NCBI GenBank assembly: GCA_947166405.1
Contig: CAMVEA010000001.1
Coordinates: 1 to 64,000, forward strand
DNA length: 64,000 nucleotides
Direction: 5' to 3'
Source: an uncultured Candidatus Saccharibacteria bacterium
Lineage (GTDB): Bacteria; Patescibacteriota; Saccharimonadia; Saccharimonadales; Saccharimonadaceae
Numbering within the stretch: position 1 is the first letter of the stretch; every line of letters begins with the position of its first letter. This document shows positions 41,854-52,577 of this stretch, piece after piece. The notes below the pieces were generated by a model. The model saw only the letters and a list, made by a program, of their open reading frames with translations. It made no database searches and was not told the DNA's origin. Made by a program: the position numbers and the translations under genes.

Positions 41854-42387
41854 TCAAGCCTTAACAAAAAACGAAATTGTCGCTCCTGCATAGGAGCGCG
41901 ATTTCTTTAGGCGTAAGCCATTAACTTCTGGTGCTTCACCGGGATGAGATAATACTAACACTCCATCTTCTTTGAGAAATGGCGTTAGCTTGTTGACTCC
42001 GTCCAAGTCATAATCATCGTATGGCGGATCTGCAATAATCACATCAAATCGCTCAGATGTTGTAAAATCCATAACATTTTGTGAAACTACTTCCGCCTCT
42101 GCTTCAATGGAATGTAGATTTTCTTTAATTGTCCGAACAGCGAGCGGTGTATTCTCAATGAACACTACTCGACTTGCGCCACGCGACAACGCCTCTATTC
42201 CAAGCGCCCCACTTCCAGCATAAGCATCCAGCACCACCGCCCCAGGCAGCGCATCTACAATTATATTAAATAACGCAATCCGCTCCCGCTCACCCATCGG
42301 ATGCGTCTTGCCCCCAGGCGTTGCGATCTTTCGCCCCCGATATTTTCCTGATGTAATTCTTACACTATTCATAATAAAGCTCATCAA
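41854..42387 (-). CDS. rsmD: 16S rRNA (guanine(966)-N(2))-methyltransferase RsmD
   Basis: RITSGKYRGRKIATPGGKTHPMGERERIALFNII...VLDAYAGSGALGIEALSRGA...DVIIADPPY; likely start MNSVRITSGK. Confidence 0.92.
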   Translation of the reverse strand: MMSFIMNSVRITSGKYRGRKIATPGGKTHPMGERERIALFNIIVDALPGAVVLDAYAGSGALGIEALSRGASRVVFIENTPLAVRTIKENLHSIEAEAEVVSQNVMDFTTSERFDVIIADPPYDDYDLDGVNKLTPFLKEDGVLVLSHPGEAPEVNGLRLKKSRSYAGATISFFVKA

Positions 42388-42396
42388 TTGATAAAA

Positions 42397-42527
42397 CTAC
42401 ACAATTCACCACAATCGAAGGACATAAAGAAAAAATCTATGATTTTTTCGCCGAAGGGGCGGAGCAATATGATAAAATCTTTGATTTATCATATTGCGAA
42501 GCTCCTGAGATGTGGTGAATTGTGTAG
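42397..42527. repeat. Complex inverted-repeat (three-way-junction-like) element between recG and rsmD
   Basis: Outer CTACACAATTCACCACA (42397-42413)/TGTGGTGAATTGTGTAG (42511-42527), perfect 17 bp; inner GAAAAAATC/GATTTTTTC (42429-42449) and GGAGCAATATGATAAA...TTTATCATATTGCgaaGCTCC (42461-42505). Confidence 0.85.
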
Positions 42528-42533
42528 GTGCAA

Positions 42534-44672
42534 TTAGTTTAATGTTGTTATTTGTTGATATTTAGTTATTCCCTGCATCAACTCCTTATATTTTACCAGA
42601 TTCTCTGGGTTTTGCAAAAATCTCATCACGTCCTTCTGCGCCCTCGCAATCAGCTTTGTATCCGACAGCGATGCGATTCTAAGGTCCAGCGCCCCATGCT
42701 GCAGTGCCCCATATATCTCACCTGGCCCACGTAGTTTCAAATCGACTTCCGACAAATAGAACCCATCATTTGACTTCGTGAGCTCAAGCAGGCGCCGTGA
42801 CGGACGCAGATCCCCAGAAGTAAGCAAGTAGCAGTAGGCCGCCGAAGCACCCCTCCCTACTCGCCCACGCAACTGATGAAGCTGCGCCAAGCCATAGCTC
42901 TCGGCATTTTCAATCACCATTAAAGTCGCATTCGGCACATCTACCCCCACTTCCACCACTGTAGTAGATACCAAAATATCAATCTCGCCAGAGGCGAACC
43001 GCTCCATTATTAAATCTTTCTCCGCTGGCTTCATCTTGCCGTGCAAGAACTCCACCGTGGCCTTCGGAAACACTTCGCGTAGGCGCTTGCAACGTTTTTT
43101 TACTGAAGTCACCTCTGATGCGCTCTTGCCGATCGATTCATCAGAGCTCTTAGAGCCTCCGCCAGAACTCTTGTTGCCACCCCTACTCCCAGAGCTCTCA
43201 CCCTCTGGGTCTTCAATCGCCTTGCAAATCCAATAGATCTGCTGACCATGCGCCTTGTCGCCATGTTTCTTAGCATCTGGTGCAGAGCGCATAATTTCCT
43301 CCATCTTGGGATATAATACCTCACGAGTCTCCACCTCTGTAATGATAGAGGTAGCTACCAGTTGCCGACCTGCCGGTAACTCGTCTAGCACGGACGCATC
43401 CAAATCCCCAAACACCGTCAGCTGCAACGACCGCGGTATAGGGGTAGCCGTCATCGATAACAGATGCGGAGCCAACCCGGCGGGCGATTTTAACATTAGC
43501 CTCTGCCTCTGTTCTACCCCAAATCGGTGCTGCTCATCAATCACCACGAGCCCCAGCCGCACAAACTCCGTGTCATCGGTTAGCAGTGCATGAGTTCCTA
43601 TTACGAGATCAATCTCGCCCGCCTTTATGCTACGCTTCAAGTCAGTCTTTTTCTTGGTCGCACCAGTAAGAAGCGCCACTCTCACCCCTAAAGGTTCCAA
43701 GATTTTTGTCAGTCCCTCATAATGCTGAGCCGCCAGAATCGCCGTAGGCGCTAGCATCGCCACCTGCACCCCGCCAGTAAACGCCTCATACGCTGCAAGC
43801 CCTGCCACTACCGTTTTGCCCGACCCTACGTCCCCCTGTAGCAATCGATTCATCGGTACTTCACGCTCCATGTCCTGAAAGACCTCCCACGCCGCTCTCC
43901 GCTGCGCCCCTGTTAGCGCAAATGGCAATCTTGACACCAACTCCCGAATCCGCGCCGCCTCAAATTTCACCGGCTCCGCCCTCAGTTTTTCATTCTCCCG
44001 CCGATTTAACCGCGCCGCTAGAATCAACTCAAACAACTCTTCGTACGCCAAATAATTCCGAGCGCCCTCCACCGACTTCATCGTGTTTGGAAAATGTGCA
44101 TAAAACAGCGCCTTAGCCCGCGTCCCTGCCTTCACCGAGGGCAGCATATCTGGTATCTCAGCAAAAATCCCCCGCGATTTCCCCATCAAACGCTTATAAT
44201 CATGCGACTTCAACGCTCCATGAGCCACGTAGATAGGGCTTAGCCCCGTCGAGGGGTCTACCTCGGTCACCTCGGCGGCCGAAGGCGAGACGATGCTATA
44301 ACGCCCGTTTCTTAGCTCGTACGTCCCAGTAAAATAGTATTCCTTCTCTGGGCTAAACTGTTTCACCCTGTATCCTTGATTAAACCACACTACTTTCACC
44401 GCCCCTGTCGCATCCCTAATGACCCCCTCCGTAACAGATAGGTTGCGACGCCTCGCCCGCCTGGTTGACAAAGAGTCAATTCGCCCCTTTATCACTACTT
44501 TACCGGGCCGCATCTCGCGAATTGATGTCGGTGCCTCATAACTCTCATAATCCCTCGGCAAATTATACAAAAAATCCCGCACCGTCCGTATCCCGTACTT
44601 TTTCAGAGTCTCCGCCGTCTTCGGCCCAACTCCATTCAAATGTTCAACTGATGCGAACAAATCCATAAACAA
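42534..44672 (-). CDS. recG: ATP-dependent DNA helicase RecG
   Basis: LNGVGPKTAETLKKYGI...RLLQGDVGSGKTVVAGLAAYEA...VVIDEQHRFGVEQR...MTATPIPRSL...LRGRVGRG; contains an S/G-rich insertion. Confidence 0.95.
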   Translation of the reverse strand: MFMDLFASVEHLNGVGPKTAETLKKYGIRTVRDFLYNLPRDYESYEAPTSIREMRPGKVVIKGRIDSLSTRRARRRNLSVTEGVIRDATGAVKVVWFNQGYRVKQFSPEKEYYFTGTYELRNGRYSIVSPSAAEVTEVDPSTGLSPIYVAHGALKSHDYKRLMGKSRGIFAEIPDMLPSVKAGTRAKALFYAHFPNTMKSVEGARNYLAYEELFELILAARLNRRENEKLRAEPVKFEAARIRELVSRLPFALTGAQRRAAWEVFQDMEREVPMNRLLQGDVGSGKTVVAGLAAYEAFTGGVQVAMLAPTAILAAQHYEGLTKILEPLGVRVALLTGATKKKTDLKRSIKAGEIDLVIGTHALLTDDTEFVRLGLVVIDEQHRFGVEQRQRLMLKSPAGLAPHLLSMTATPIPRSLQLTVFGDLDASVLDELPAGRQLVATSIITEVETREVLYPKMEEIMRSAPDAKKHGDKAHGQQIYWICKAIEDPEGESSGSRGGNKSSGGGSKSSDESIGKSASEVTSVKKRCKRLREVFPKATVEFLHGKMKPAEKDLIMERFASGEIDILVSTTVVEVGVDVPNATLMVIENAESYGLAQLHQLRGRVGRGASAAYCYLLTSGDLRPSRRLLELTKSNDGFYLSEVDLKLRGPGEIYGALQHGALDLRIASLSDTKLIARAQKDVMRFLQNPENLVKYKELMQGITKYQQITTLN

Positions 44673-44675
44673 AAT

Positions 44676-44813
44676 CTAGTCACTTAACGGGTTCTTGATC
44701 TTATCTTTACCAAGATGCATTGCTTCATGGATTTTGTCATGGTCGTGAATGTCCTTATGGATTGTATCAGGATGGTTTAATAGGTTTTTGTGAATATCGT
44801 CATGGTCAATCAT
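44676..44813 (-). CDS. Small His/Asp-rich protein (45 aa)
   Basis: Minus strand ATG with SD AAGGAG: MIDHDDIHKNLLNHPDTIHKDIHDHDKIHEAMHLGKDKIKNPLSD; below the length cutoff of the ORF track. Confidence 0.6.
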   Translation of the reverse strand: MIDHDDIHKNLLNHPDTIHKDIHDHDKIHEAMHLGKDKIKNPLSD

Positions 44814-44834
44814 TTTTTCTCCTTATTTAAGTGT

Positions 44835-45728
44835 TTATTCCATTATACCACTATGTTCTGCGCGCCACTTCGCAATCTCACCATGGTTGCCCGATAGTAG
44901 CACATCGGGGACTTTCATCCCACGAAAATCATAAGGCTTAGTGTACTGCGGATATTCCAAGTTGTCCCCATCCGAGAACGATTCAATCTCTGCCGAGTTT
45001 TCGCCGCCTAGCACCCCAGGAATCAACCGCACTACCGAATCAATAATAATGAGAGCTGGCAATTCCCCACCCGTCAGCACATATTTCCCCAGTGATATCT
45101 TGTAATCCACGATCGAGAGAATCCGCTCGTCATACCCCTCGTAGTGCGGGCACAGGATGATGTAGTGGGGGTTAATGGTGGAATCTGAAATCTGCTTTTT
45201 CTGAAGCATAAAGGTTTGATTTGAATTTTTAACACGTATATTCCTGCACCGAAGGTTCGACCTCCGGTCGACGGACCCGACAGGTTCGTCCCGTAGGGAC
45301 GGTTCTGCCGGCGTCCCAGCGTATGACGTGCTTAAAAATTCAAGTCCAGCTGAAGAAAAAGCAGATTCAGATTCCCCAGCAAATGCCCTAGCCATCTGCT
45401 GGTTCCAAATCTGCCCCACGGGGGTAGGCAGGATAACTTTCGCATTGGGATCAGCAGCTTTAACTGATTCAATCGCGGCAAATACTGGCTCACACCGAAG
45501 AAGCATCCCATCCCCACCCCCATACGGCGTGTCATCGACCGATTTGTGTGGCCCCAGCCCAAAATCTCGCAAATTCACAAACGAGAACTCTGCCAGCCCC
45601 TTTCGTACTGCCTTCTCCATCATCGATGACCTGAGATACGGCTCAATCGCCTCCGGAAACAAAGTGATAATTGTAAACCTGATCATATCTATTATTATAC
45701 CACAAAAGCGAATTGAGCCATCGACCAT
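44835..45728 (-). CDS. trmD: tRNA (guanine-N1)-methyltransferase TrmD carrying a long in-frame insertion
   Basis: MIRFTIITLFPEAIEPYLRSSMMEKAVRKGL...DDTPYGGGDGMLLRCEPVF...HYIILCPHYEGYDERI...GDYV-type motif SLGKYVLTGGELPALIIID; extra 65-75 aa before HYIILCPHYEG. Confidence 0.93.
   Translation of the reverse strand: MVDGSIRFCGIIIDMIRFTIITLFPEAIEPYLRSSMMEKAVRKGLAEFSFVNLRDFGLGPHKSVDDTPYGGGDGMLLRCEPVFAAIESVKAADPNAKVILPTPVGQIWNQQMARAFAGESESAFSSAGLEFLSTSYAGTPAEPSLRDEPVGSVDRRSNLRCRNIRVKNSNQTFMLQKKQISDSTINPHYIILCPHYEGYDERILSIVDYKISLGKYVLTGGELPALIIIDSVVRLIPGVLGGENSAEIESFSDGDNLEYPQYTKPYDFRGMKVPDVLLSGNHGEIAKWRAEHSGIME
45180..45375. mobile_element. Intragenic palindromic insertion in trmD (candidate)
   Basis: Long imperfect inverted repeat: GGAATCTGAAATCTGCTTTTTCT...TTGAATTTTTAACACGT versus the reverse complement of ACGTGCTTAAAAATTCAA...AGAAAAAGCAGATTCAGATTCC; centre has hairpins TCGACCtccGGTCGA and CGTCCCgtaGGGACG. 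Confidence 0.65.
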
Positions 45729-45765
45729 TCAATGCTTAAAACCAGTAACATCATCATACTATGAC

Positions 45766-45922
45766 CAAAAAATGAAAGAGGCGACTCGCGTCTGCCTCTT
45801 TCTTGCTGTTACGCGCCCACCCGCGGGGCACATTGGTTTGTTTTAATCCGCTGTTTTTGTTTTTAATGAGTCTCCACACTCCACTAATCACTCAGTGGAA
45901 CCCCTGTGAAGCGTACCAGCTT
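45766..45922 (-). ncRNA. Candidate standalone structured ncRNA (family unassigned)
   Basis: Minus-strand promoter TTGACA-N17-TATTAT (45957-45929); closing stem GCTGGTACGC/GCGTAACAGC (45920-45911 with 45814-45805); internal hairpins; terminator GAAAGAGGC...GCCTCTTTC followed by a T-tract. No ORF. Confidence 0.6.
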
Positions 45923-46111
45923 ATTACAATAATAAAGCATAAGCGCCGAACTGTCAAGGGATTTTATCCACAATTTTTAGTTTTTTTGTTTAATCAACGT
46001 GCAAGCAGCCTAACACATGATTGAAAGATGAAAATAATAATTCAGCTAGAGCAACTAGCCCGAGCTTCACATCTGACAATTGTATGCATGAAAACTGATA
46101 ATACCGATATA

Positions 46112-46140
46112 TTGACCAAATGTCAAAAGTATGATACAAT
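46112..46140 (+). promoter_or_regulatory. Sigma-70-like promoter upstream of the lipoprotein gene
   Basis: TTGACC (46112-46117), 17 bp, TACAAT (46135-46140). Confidence 0.55.
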
Positions 46141-46216
46141 CATAATCGCTTGCAATAGCAACGTAACTTAACAGGTGAAGGATTGGTATTGAGAATAGCT
46201 GAAAGGAGCAAATCTA

Positions 46217-46903
46217 ATGAAAAAGTATTTCCTTATTATTTCCCTATTGTTGATGGCTCTGTTTACGATTGGTTGCGAGCCAGAAAACGAAGCTACTGCC
46301 GATCTGACCGACGCTACTTATTCGGCAGAAGCTGAAGAACAACAGCTCCGAGGTGAGATCGACGACATTGCATTCTGGAACAGTCTGGATCGCGCTACTG
46401 ACATGATCAAGCACTCTCTGGAAGCCAACAGAGATGTTTCGGTGGGATTCCGACTGGAGACAACCGACGGCGACACTATTTTCCTCGAAGACGCTTATGT
46501 CTTTGAACTAGCTTACATCAATGACGAATGGCGCGATCTGACAGCGAGTCAGATTACCTACATTGTAGCTACAGCGGATCAAGTTACAAAGGTCTTTGAT
46601 AGAGGCGAATCCGTCCAAGTCACAGGAGTAATTATGAAATGGGTTGAATATGTTGGCTCCGATCGGACTCCACGCAATATCTCTGTCTGCGATTTTGAAG
46701 GAGACGGGCAGTGGAATTGCGCAGCCGAAGGCAAAATGTTCTTCACGGACGAAATCATCAGCGATATTCCAGGCGCACGCAACGAATTCGGCAATATTGG
46801 CATCACAATCGTTCGCAACACCACTAGCTTTGTAACACTTACTGCTTTTGTTGACACGTCGTTGTCTACTATAGCGGAGCTTGTACTGCAAGCACAAGGC
46901 TAA
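46217..46903 (+). CDS. Putative lipoprotein
   Basis: Signal peptide with lipobox MKKYFLIISLLLMALFTIGC; SD GAAAGGAG. Confidence 0.75.
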   Translation: MKKYFLIISLLLMALFTIGCEPENEATADLTDATYSAEAEEQQLRGEIDDIAFWNSLDRATDMIKHSLEANRDVSVGFRLETTDGDTIFLEDAYVFELAYINDEWRDLTASQITYIVATADQVTKVFDRGESVQVTGVIMKWVEYVGSDRTPRNISVCDFEGDGQWNCAAEGKMFFTDEIISDIPGARNEFGNIGITIVRNTTSFVTLTAFVDTSLSTIAELVLQAQG

Positions 46904-46918
46904 TCTTACACCTACTCA

Positions 46919-46953
46919 CCCCCGGCTCATCAGAGTCGGGGGCATTCTTTTTT
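46919..46953 (+). terminator. Rho-independent terminator
   Basis: CCCCCGGCT catcag AGTCGGGGG then a T-tract. Confidence 0.85.
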
Positions 46954-47062
46954 TCATCAACTATACCCAACCACCAATGCAACATATTGACAATTATTAA
47001 ATTATATGCTATAATAGACAAACAGGCCATTAAGTCTAGTACCTTAGAAGGAGTGATGAAAG

Positions 47063-47398
47063 ATGAAATTAGAAGATTTCATCGCAAAATGGAACGAGAC
47101 GCATAAGCGTTTCGAGTTTTCCCTTATTCAAGCACCTCTATCCACGCGTCCCACAAGTGTGGAGGTGAGGTATCCCGCCGCCAAGTACCAGAAGTTTTAT
47201 TCCACCGACAAGTGGAATGAGCTCAGGCTGATGGTAGATGCCCTGTCGCATGGCACAATGGTTGCCGCTACCAACGAAGAGCATTTTGAAAAAGGAATTC
47301 TGGAGCTAAAAATCGCGTCGCAGAACCATAACTACCAGGACCGTTTGGTTATAGCTACGCTATCATGGATTGGTGAAGAGCTTTTCACTAACAGATAG
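47063..47398 (+). CDS. Hypothetical protein
   Basis: 111 aa ORF with SD GAAGGAG and a downstream terminator. Confidence 0.6.
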   Translation: MKLEDFIAKWNETHKRFEFSLIQAPLSTRPTSVEVRYPAAKYQKFYSTDKWNELRLMVDALSHGTMVAATNEEHFEKGILELKIASQNHNYQDRLVIATLSWIGEELFTNR

Positions 47399-47421
47399 TT
47401 TAGCATTACTCTTCATTCGCC

Positions 47422-47447
47422 GCCCACCGCCGAGGTGGGCTTTTTTT
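47422..47447 (+). terminator. Rho-independent terminator
   Basis: GCCCACCgccgaGGTGGGCTTTTTTT. Confidence 0.85.
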
Positions 47448-47489
47448 ATATGGTATGATATACTTATTATAAATAACAATGGAGGTTTA

Positions 47490-48674
47490 ATGTTCAAAGA
47501 ATCCAAATCGCCAAACGTGACTATGAATGGTGATTCATCTACTAAGCCAAGAAGCTTTATAGAATTAATGGAGGATGTCCAGGCGGCCATCACGCCGAAG
47601 CCAGCAAGTTTTATTGAAACAGTCTATCCAACTACAGAAGTGCAAAGTGATATGAAACAGTTGCAAGATTTCAGAAATACGCCCGAATTTAAGCACGGCG
47701 AGGAGCGCTCAGACTCAAAGCTCCTCGAAAAAACCTTCACAGATATGGCCGAGCAAGATGATTGGTTCCATGAAGATGAACTCTATGGCGACGATCCAGA
47801 TTATCTAATGTTTACTTCCGTCCCTACATCAGAAATCGACGATACTTTTAATCACATAGATGCAATCTGTATGATTTGCAACGAGACGACCAATCATGAA
47901 GTACTTCCCTTCGCGATAGACCTAACCTACAATACCGACCCGAGCAAGATGAGCCAGAAATTCAAATGGAAGCATGTCTACGGTAAAAAGTCGTCTGCCC
48001 CCGAATCAATATCAGAGTTCGGAAGTAGCAGTATGGAGCAAAGCCCACGCGGTGAGCGATATATCTCCACGTCGCCTCTGCCACTACGATATCGTTACGG
48101 CCTCAAGATTCCTGGCTTCGCCTCTGCAAAATATTTTGAAGACACCAATAGCCTCGATGAGCCCCTCATCGAGAAAGGGCGCATCAAGCTCATGCCACGA
48201 CTCGTCGTAGGGTATTCTCCAGACATAGCCGATATTATCGCTAGGGGTAAGCCCACAGATGAAATCCGCCAAAAATACGGCGACCAAGTTTTCGAGCAAC
48301 GCAGAGAAGAATATCGTGATGCTACTTTGCGCGCCAAATGGTGCACTTTATTTGAGTGCCTAAGCCAGGCTTCAAGCATTAAATCTATGCTTGATAATCT
48401 CAGCGACGAAGAGATAAGCAGAATGGACCCGCAAGAGCTAGATGAGGCCAAAAAACAAATCACCATGCTACACGATTACTTGAAAAAAGCAGTTGATACT
48501 GCCTCAAAAGAAGCCGAGTCTGACCCGCGTTCTCTGGCGGCAATGAAATACGCCGATCGCGACACTGTCCGAAACGCCATCGAGAGCCACAGTATCAGCA
48601 CGTATGAAAGACAGAAAAACCGCAAGCTTGGCCAAGGCGCTATGAGCTCGCTCGGAAGATCAAGCGTTGCCTAG
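47490..48674 (+). CDS. Hypothetical protein (394 aa)
   Basis: SD GGAGGT then ATG at 47490 (MFKESKSPNVTMNGDSSTKPRSFIELMEDVQ); the tracked start at 47370 lies upstream of the terminator. Confidence 0.7.
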   Translation: MFKESKSPNVTMNGDSSTKPRSFIELMEDVQAAITPKPASFIETVYPTTEVQSDMKQLQDFRNTPEFKHGEERSDSKLLEKTFTDMAEQDDWFHEDELYGDDPDYLMFTSVPTSEIDDTFNHIDAICMICNETTNHEVLPFAIDLTYNTDPSKMSQKFKWKHVYGKKSSAPESISEFGSSSMEQSPRGERYISTSPLPLRYRYGLKIPGFASAKYFEDTNSLDEPLIEKGRIKLMPRLVVGYSPDIADIIARGKPTDEIRQKYGDQVFEQRREEYRDATLRAKWCTLFECLSQASSIKSMLDNLSDEEISRMDPQELDEAKKQITMLHDYLKKAVDTASKEAESDPRSLAAMKYADRDTVRNAIESHSISTYERQKNRKLGQGAMSSLGRSSVA

Positions 48675-48768
48675 TAGCGCTATTCAAATCCATCATAATT
48701 TGCAGTATAAGCGCAAGCATCGTGCAACGCGAAATAGTCTCTCACCACCTCAGTTTCTTTGCTTCAGA

Positions 48769-48800
48769 CCAAAAGAAAACCCCCGCCAGATGGCGGGGGT
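48769..48800 (-). terminator. Rho-independent terminator for 48813-49202
   Basis: CCCCCGCCA ga TGGCGGGGG with the T-tract on the minus strand. Confidence 0.8.
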
Positions 48801-48812
48801 AGGTATGGTGAA

Positions 48813-49202
48813 TTAAAGTGATGCAGCGTAGCTTAGATGGATAACTTTTTCATCACGGATAAACTCGCGATAGAACTTAGCGTCCATATTGGCCATAAAA
48901 AGATGATATACATCTCCAGAGCTAGTTAAGACAGTGAGCTTATCGCCAAGGTTGAGAGAATCGCCATCATCAACAATCTCGCCGGAGACTTTGGTAATCA
49001 AAGAGATTCCGCCAATGGATATCTTGCCACCACAGAACGAGTCGCCGACCAGTACGAGGTTGTTCGAGTTTGATGCGCTCATGCCGTCGGCGGGGCAGTT
49101 GATGAAATTCCGAAAGCTCTGCATAAAAGCCTCATAGACTCCAAAGTCTACATTTCTATCACCCGACACGTCAAAATACCAGTTGTCCAATTGATATCTC
49201 AT
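48813..49202 (-). CDS. Hypothetical protein
   Basis: 129 aa ORF followed by a terminator. Confidence 0.6.
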   Translation of the reverse strand: MRYQLDNWYFDVSGDRNVDFGVYEAFMQSFRNFINCPADGMSASNSNNLVLVGDSFCGGKISIGGISLITKVSGEIVDDGDSLNLGDKLTVLTSSGDVYHLFMANMDAKFYREFIRDEKVIHLSYAASL

Positions 49203-49276
49203 TAGATCACTCCCATTCTTAAAGTGCGCTGCTATGTCTCACCAAATACATATTATACATTATAATGGCGTAAAAA

Positions 49277-51384
<2,108 letters not shown>

Positions 51385-51491
51385 CGCAATTCATCGTCTC
51401 TGACCGACCATGTCCCCATTCCGAGCCTCTTTAGATTATAAAACAATAGGCTAAACGATATTAAATAAAGCCATAAATAAACTAAATTAAC

Positions 51492-52577
51492 CTAATGGAT
51501 ATAATTAAAATTGCCAACTGCGCTTGCCGGAATCGTCGAGCGTATTACGCGATAATTAACCCCGTAATTCATTTCAGTCACCACAATCGAGCCATCGCTA
51601 TTTACAGCCTCTACATATCCCACATGACCATACCAACCAGATGAGGTTTGAAATACTGCCCCAGCTGCCGGAGTTCGATTTACTAGATAACCCATAGCGG
51701 CAGCTCTTGCCGCCCACGCATTGGCATTTCCAAGATTGGAAGGCAAATCTTTCCGATTATACCACGCCCACTGCGTACACTGACCAGCCCCATACGGACC
51801 GCCTAGCCCATAGAAATAGCCTACTACCTGAACATCCTGCCGTTCAGACGTGCTACCAAGATACGTGTATGTATAGGTGCGTCGCTGTACTACTGGCGCA
51901 GGTGGTACATACTCTGGACGCTCTGTCTCAGGCAAAGACCCACCTTTCACGATAATTTTAGCTCCTTCAGACAATCCCGACACTTCCAAGTCGTTTAAAG
52001 AAATGATTTCTTCAGCAGTCGAGCCATATTTCTCAGCAATTGATTCCGCTGTGTCGCCAGCCTTAACAGTATAAACTATTCCATTGGTGCTTGGAAGGCT
52101 AAGCACTGTACCGACAGCCACATCGACAGTCTTTAGGTTATTGGACCAACGAATATTATCTGCGCTTACTTTGTATTTTGCTGCAATAGTATCGATATTC
52201 TCCCCCTCTTCTACTACGTGTTCTATTACTCCACGTGACACAACTATATTAGTAAGATTAGGCTTCTCCAGCTTGCCGGCCGACGTCTGCCCAGAATCGT
52301 ACATTGTTGTAGTAACCATGTAATTTGAGGCAACATCCGATGCTGACGCTAAGCCCAGAGCATCCGACAAGTCTGCTACTACGTACAGTTCGGATAGCTG
52401 ATCTACTGATACGTTGTAGTCATTGGCTGCAAAACTATCCAGACTCAAAGTTGCATCGCCACTTTGTTTATCCAATGAGCCATAAAAGACCAAACCGATA
52501 ATTAATCCACTAGCCAGCACATAAGGAATCAGCCCCTTCATCCAGCTAAATCTAGTTTTTTTTCTTTCTCTAGTCAT
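51492..52577 (-). CDS. Secreted LysM (two repeats) plus CHAP-domain peptidoglycan hydrolase
   Basis: VVEEGENIDTIAAKYKVSADNIRWSNNLKTVDVAVGTVLSLP; YTVKAGDTAESIAEKYGSTAEEIISLNDLEVSGLSEGAKIIV; GQCTQWAWYNRKDLPSNLGNANAWAARAAAMGY...GHVGYVEAVNSDGSIVVTEMNY. Confidence 0.9.
   Translation of the reverse strand: MTRERKKTRFSWMKGLIPYVLASGLIIGLVFYGSLDKQSGDATLSLDSFAANDYNVSVDQLSELYVVADLSDALGLASASDVASNYMVTTTMYDSGQTSAGKLEKPNLTNIVVSRGVIEHVVEEGENIDTIAAKYKVSADNIRWSNNLKTVDVAVGTVLSLPSTNGIVYTVKAGDTAESIAEKYGSTAEEIISLNDLEVSGLSEGAKIIVKGGSLPETERPEYVPPAPVVQRRTYTYTYLGSTSERQDVQVVGYFYGLGGPYGAGQCTQWAWYNRKDLPSNLGNANAWAARAAAMGYLVNRTPAAGAVFQTSSGWYGHVGYVEAVNSDGSIVVTEMNYGVNYRVIRSTIPASAVGNFNYIH

Noticed and set aside
43100-43220. 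S/G-rich insertion in recG (ESSGSRGGNKSSGGGSKSSDESIGKSASE)
   Set aside because: Low-complexity codon expansion without strong inverted-repeat structure.
45800-45960. T-box or other known riboswitch upstream of trmD
   Set aside because: GCGGGUGGGCGCGU superficially resembles a T-box segment, but no specifier loop or canonical antiterminator is seen, and trmD is not a typical T-box target.
47370-47489. Upstream start of the 434-aa ORF at 47370
   Set aside because: This start lies inside the preceding gene and its terminator; ATG at 47490 with SD GGAGG is better supported.
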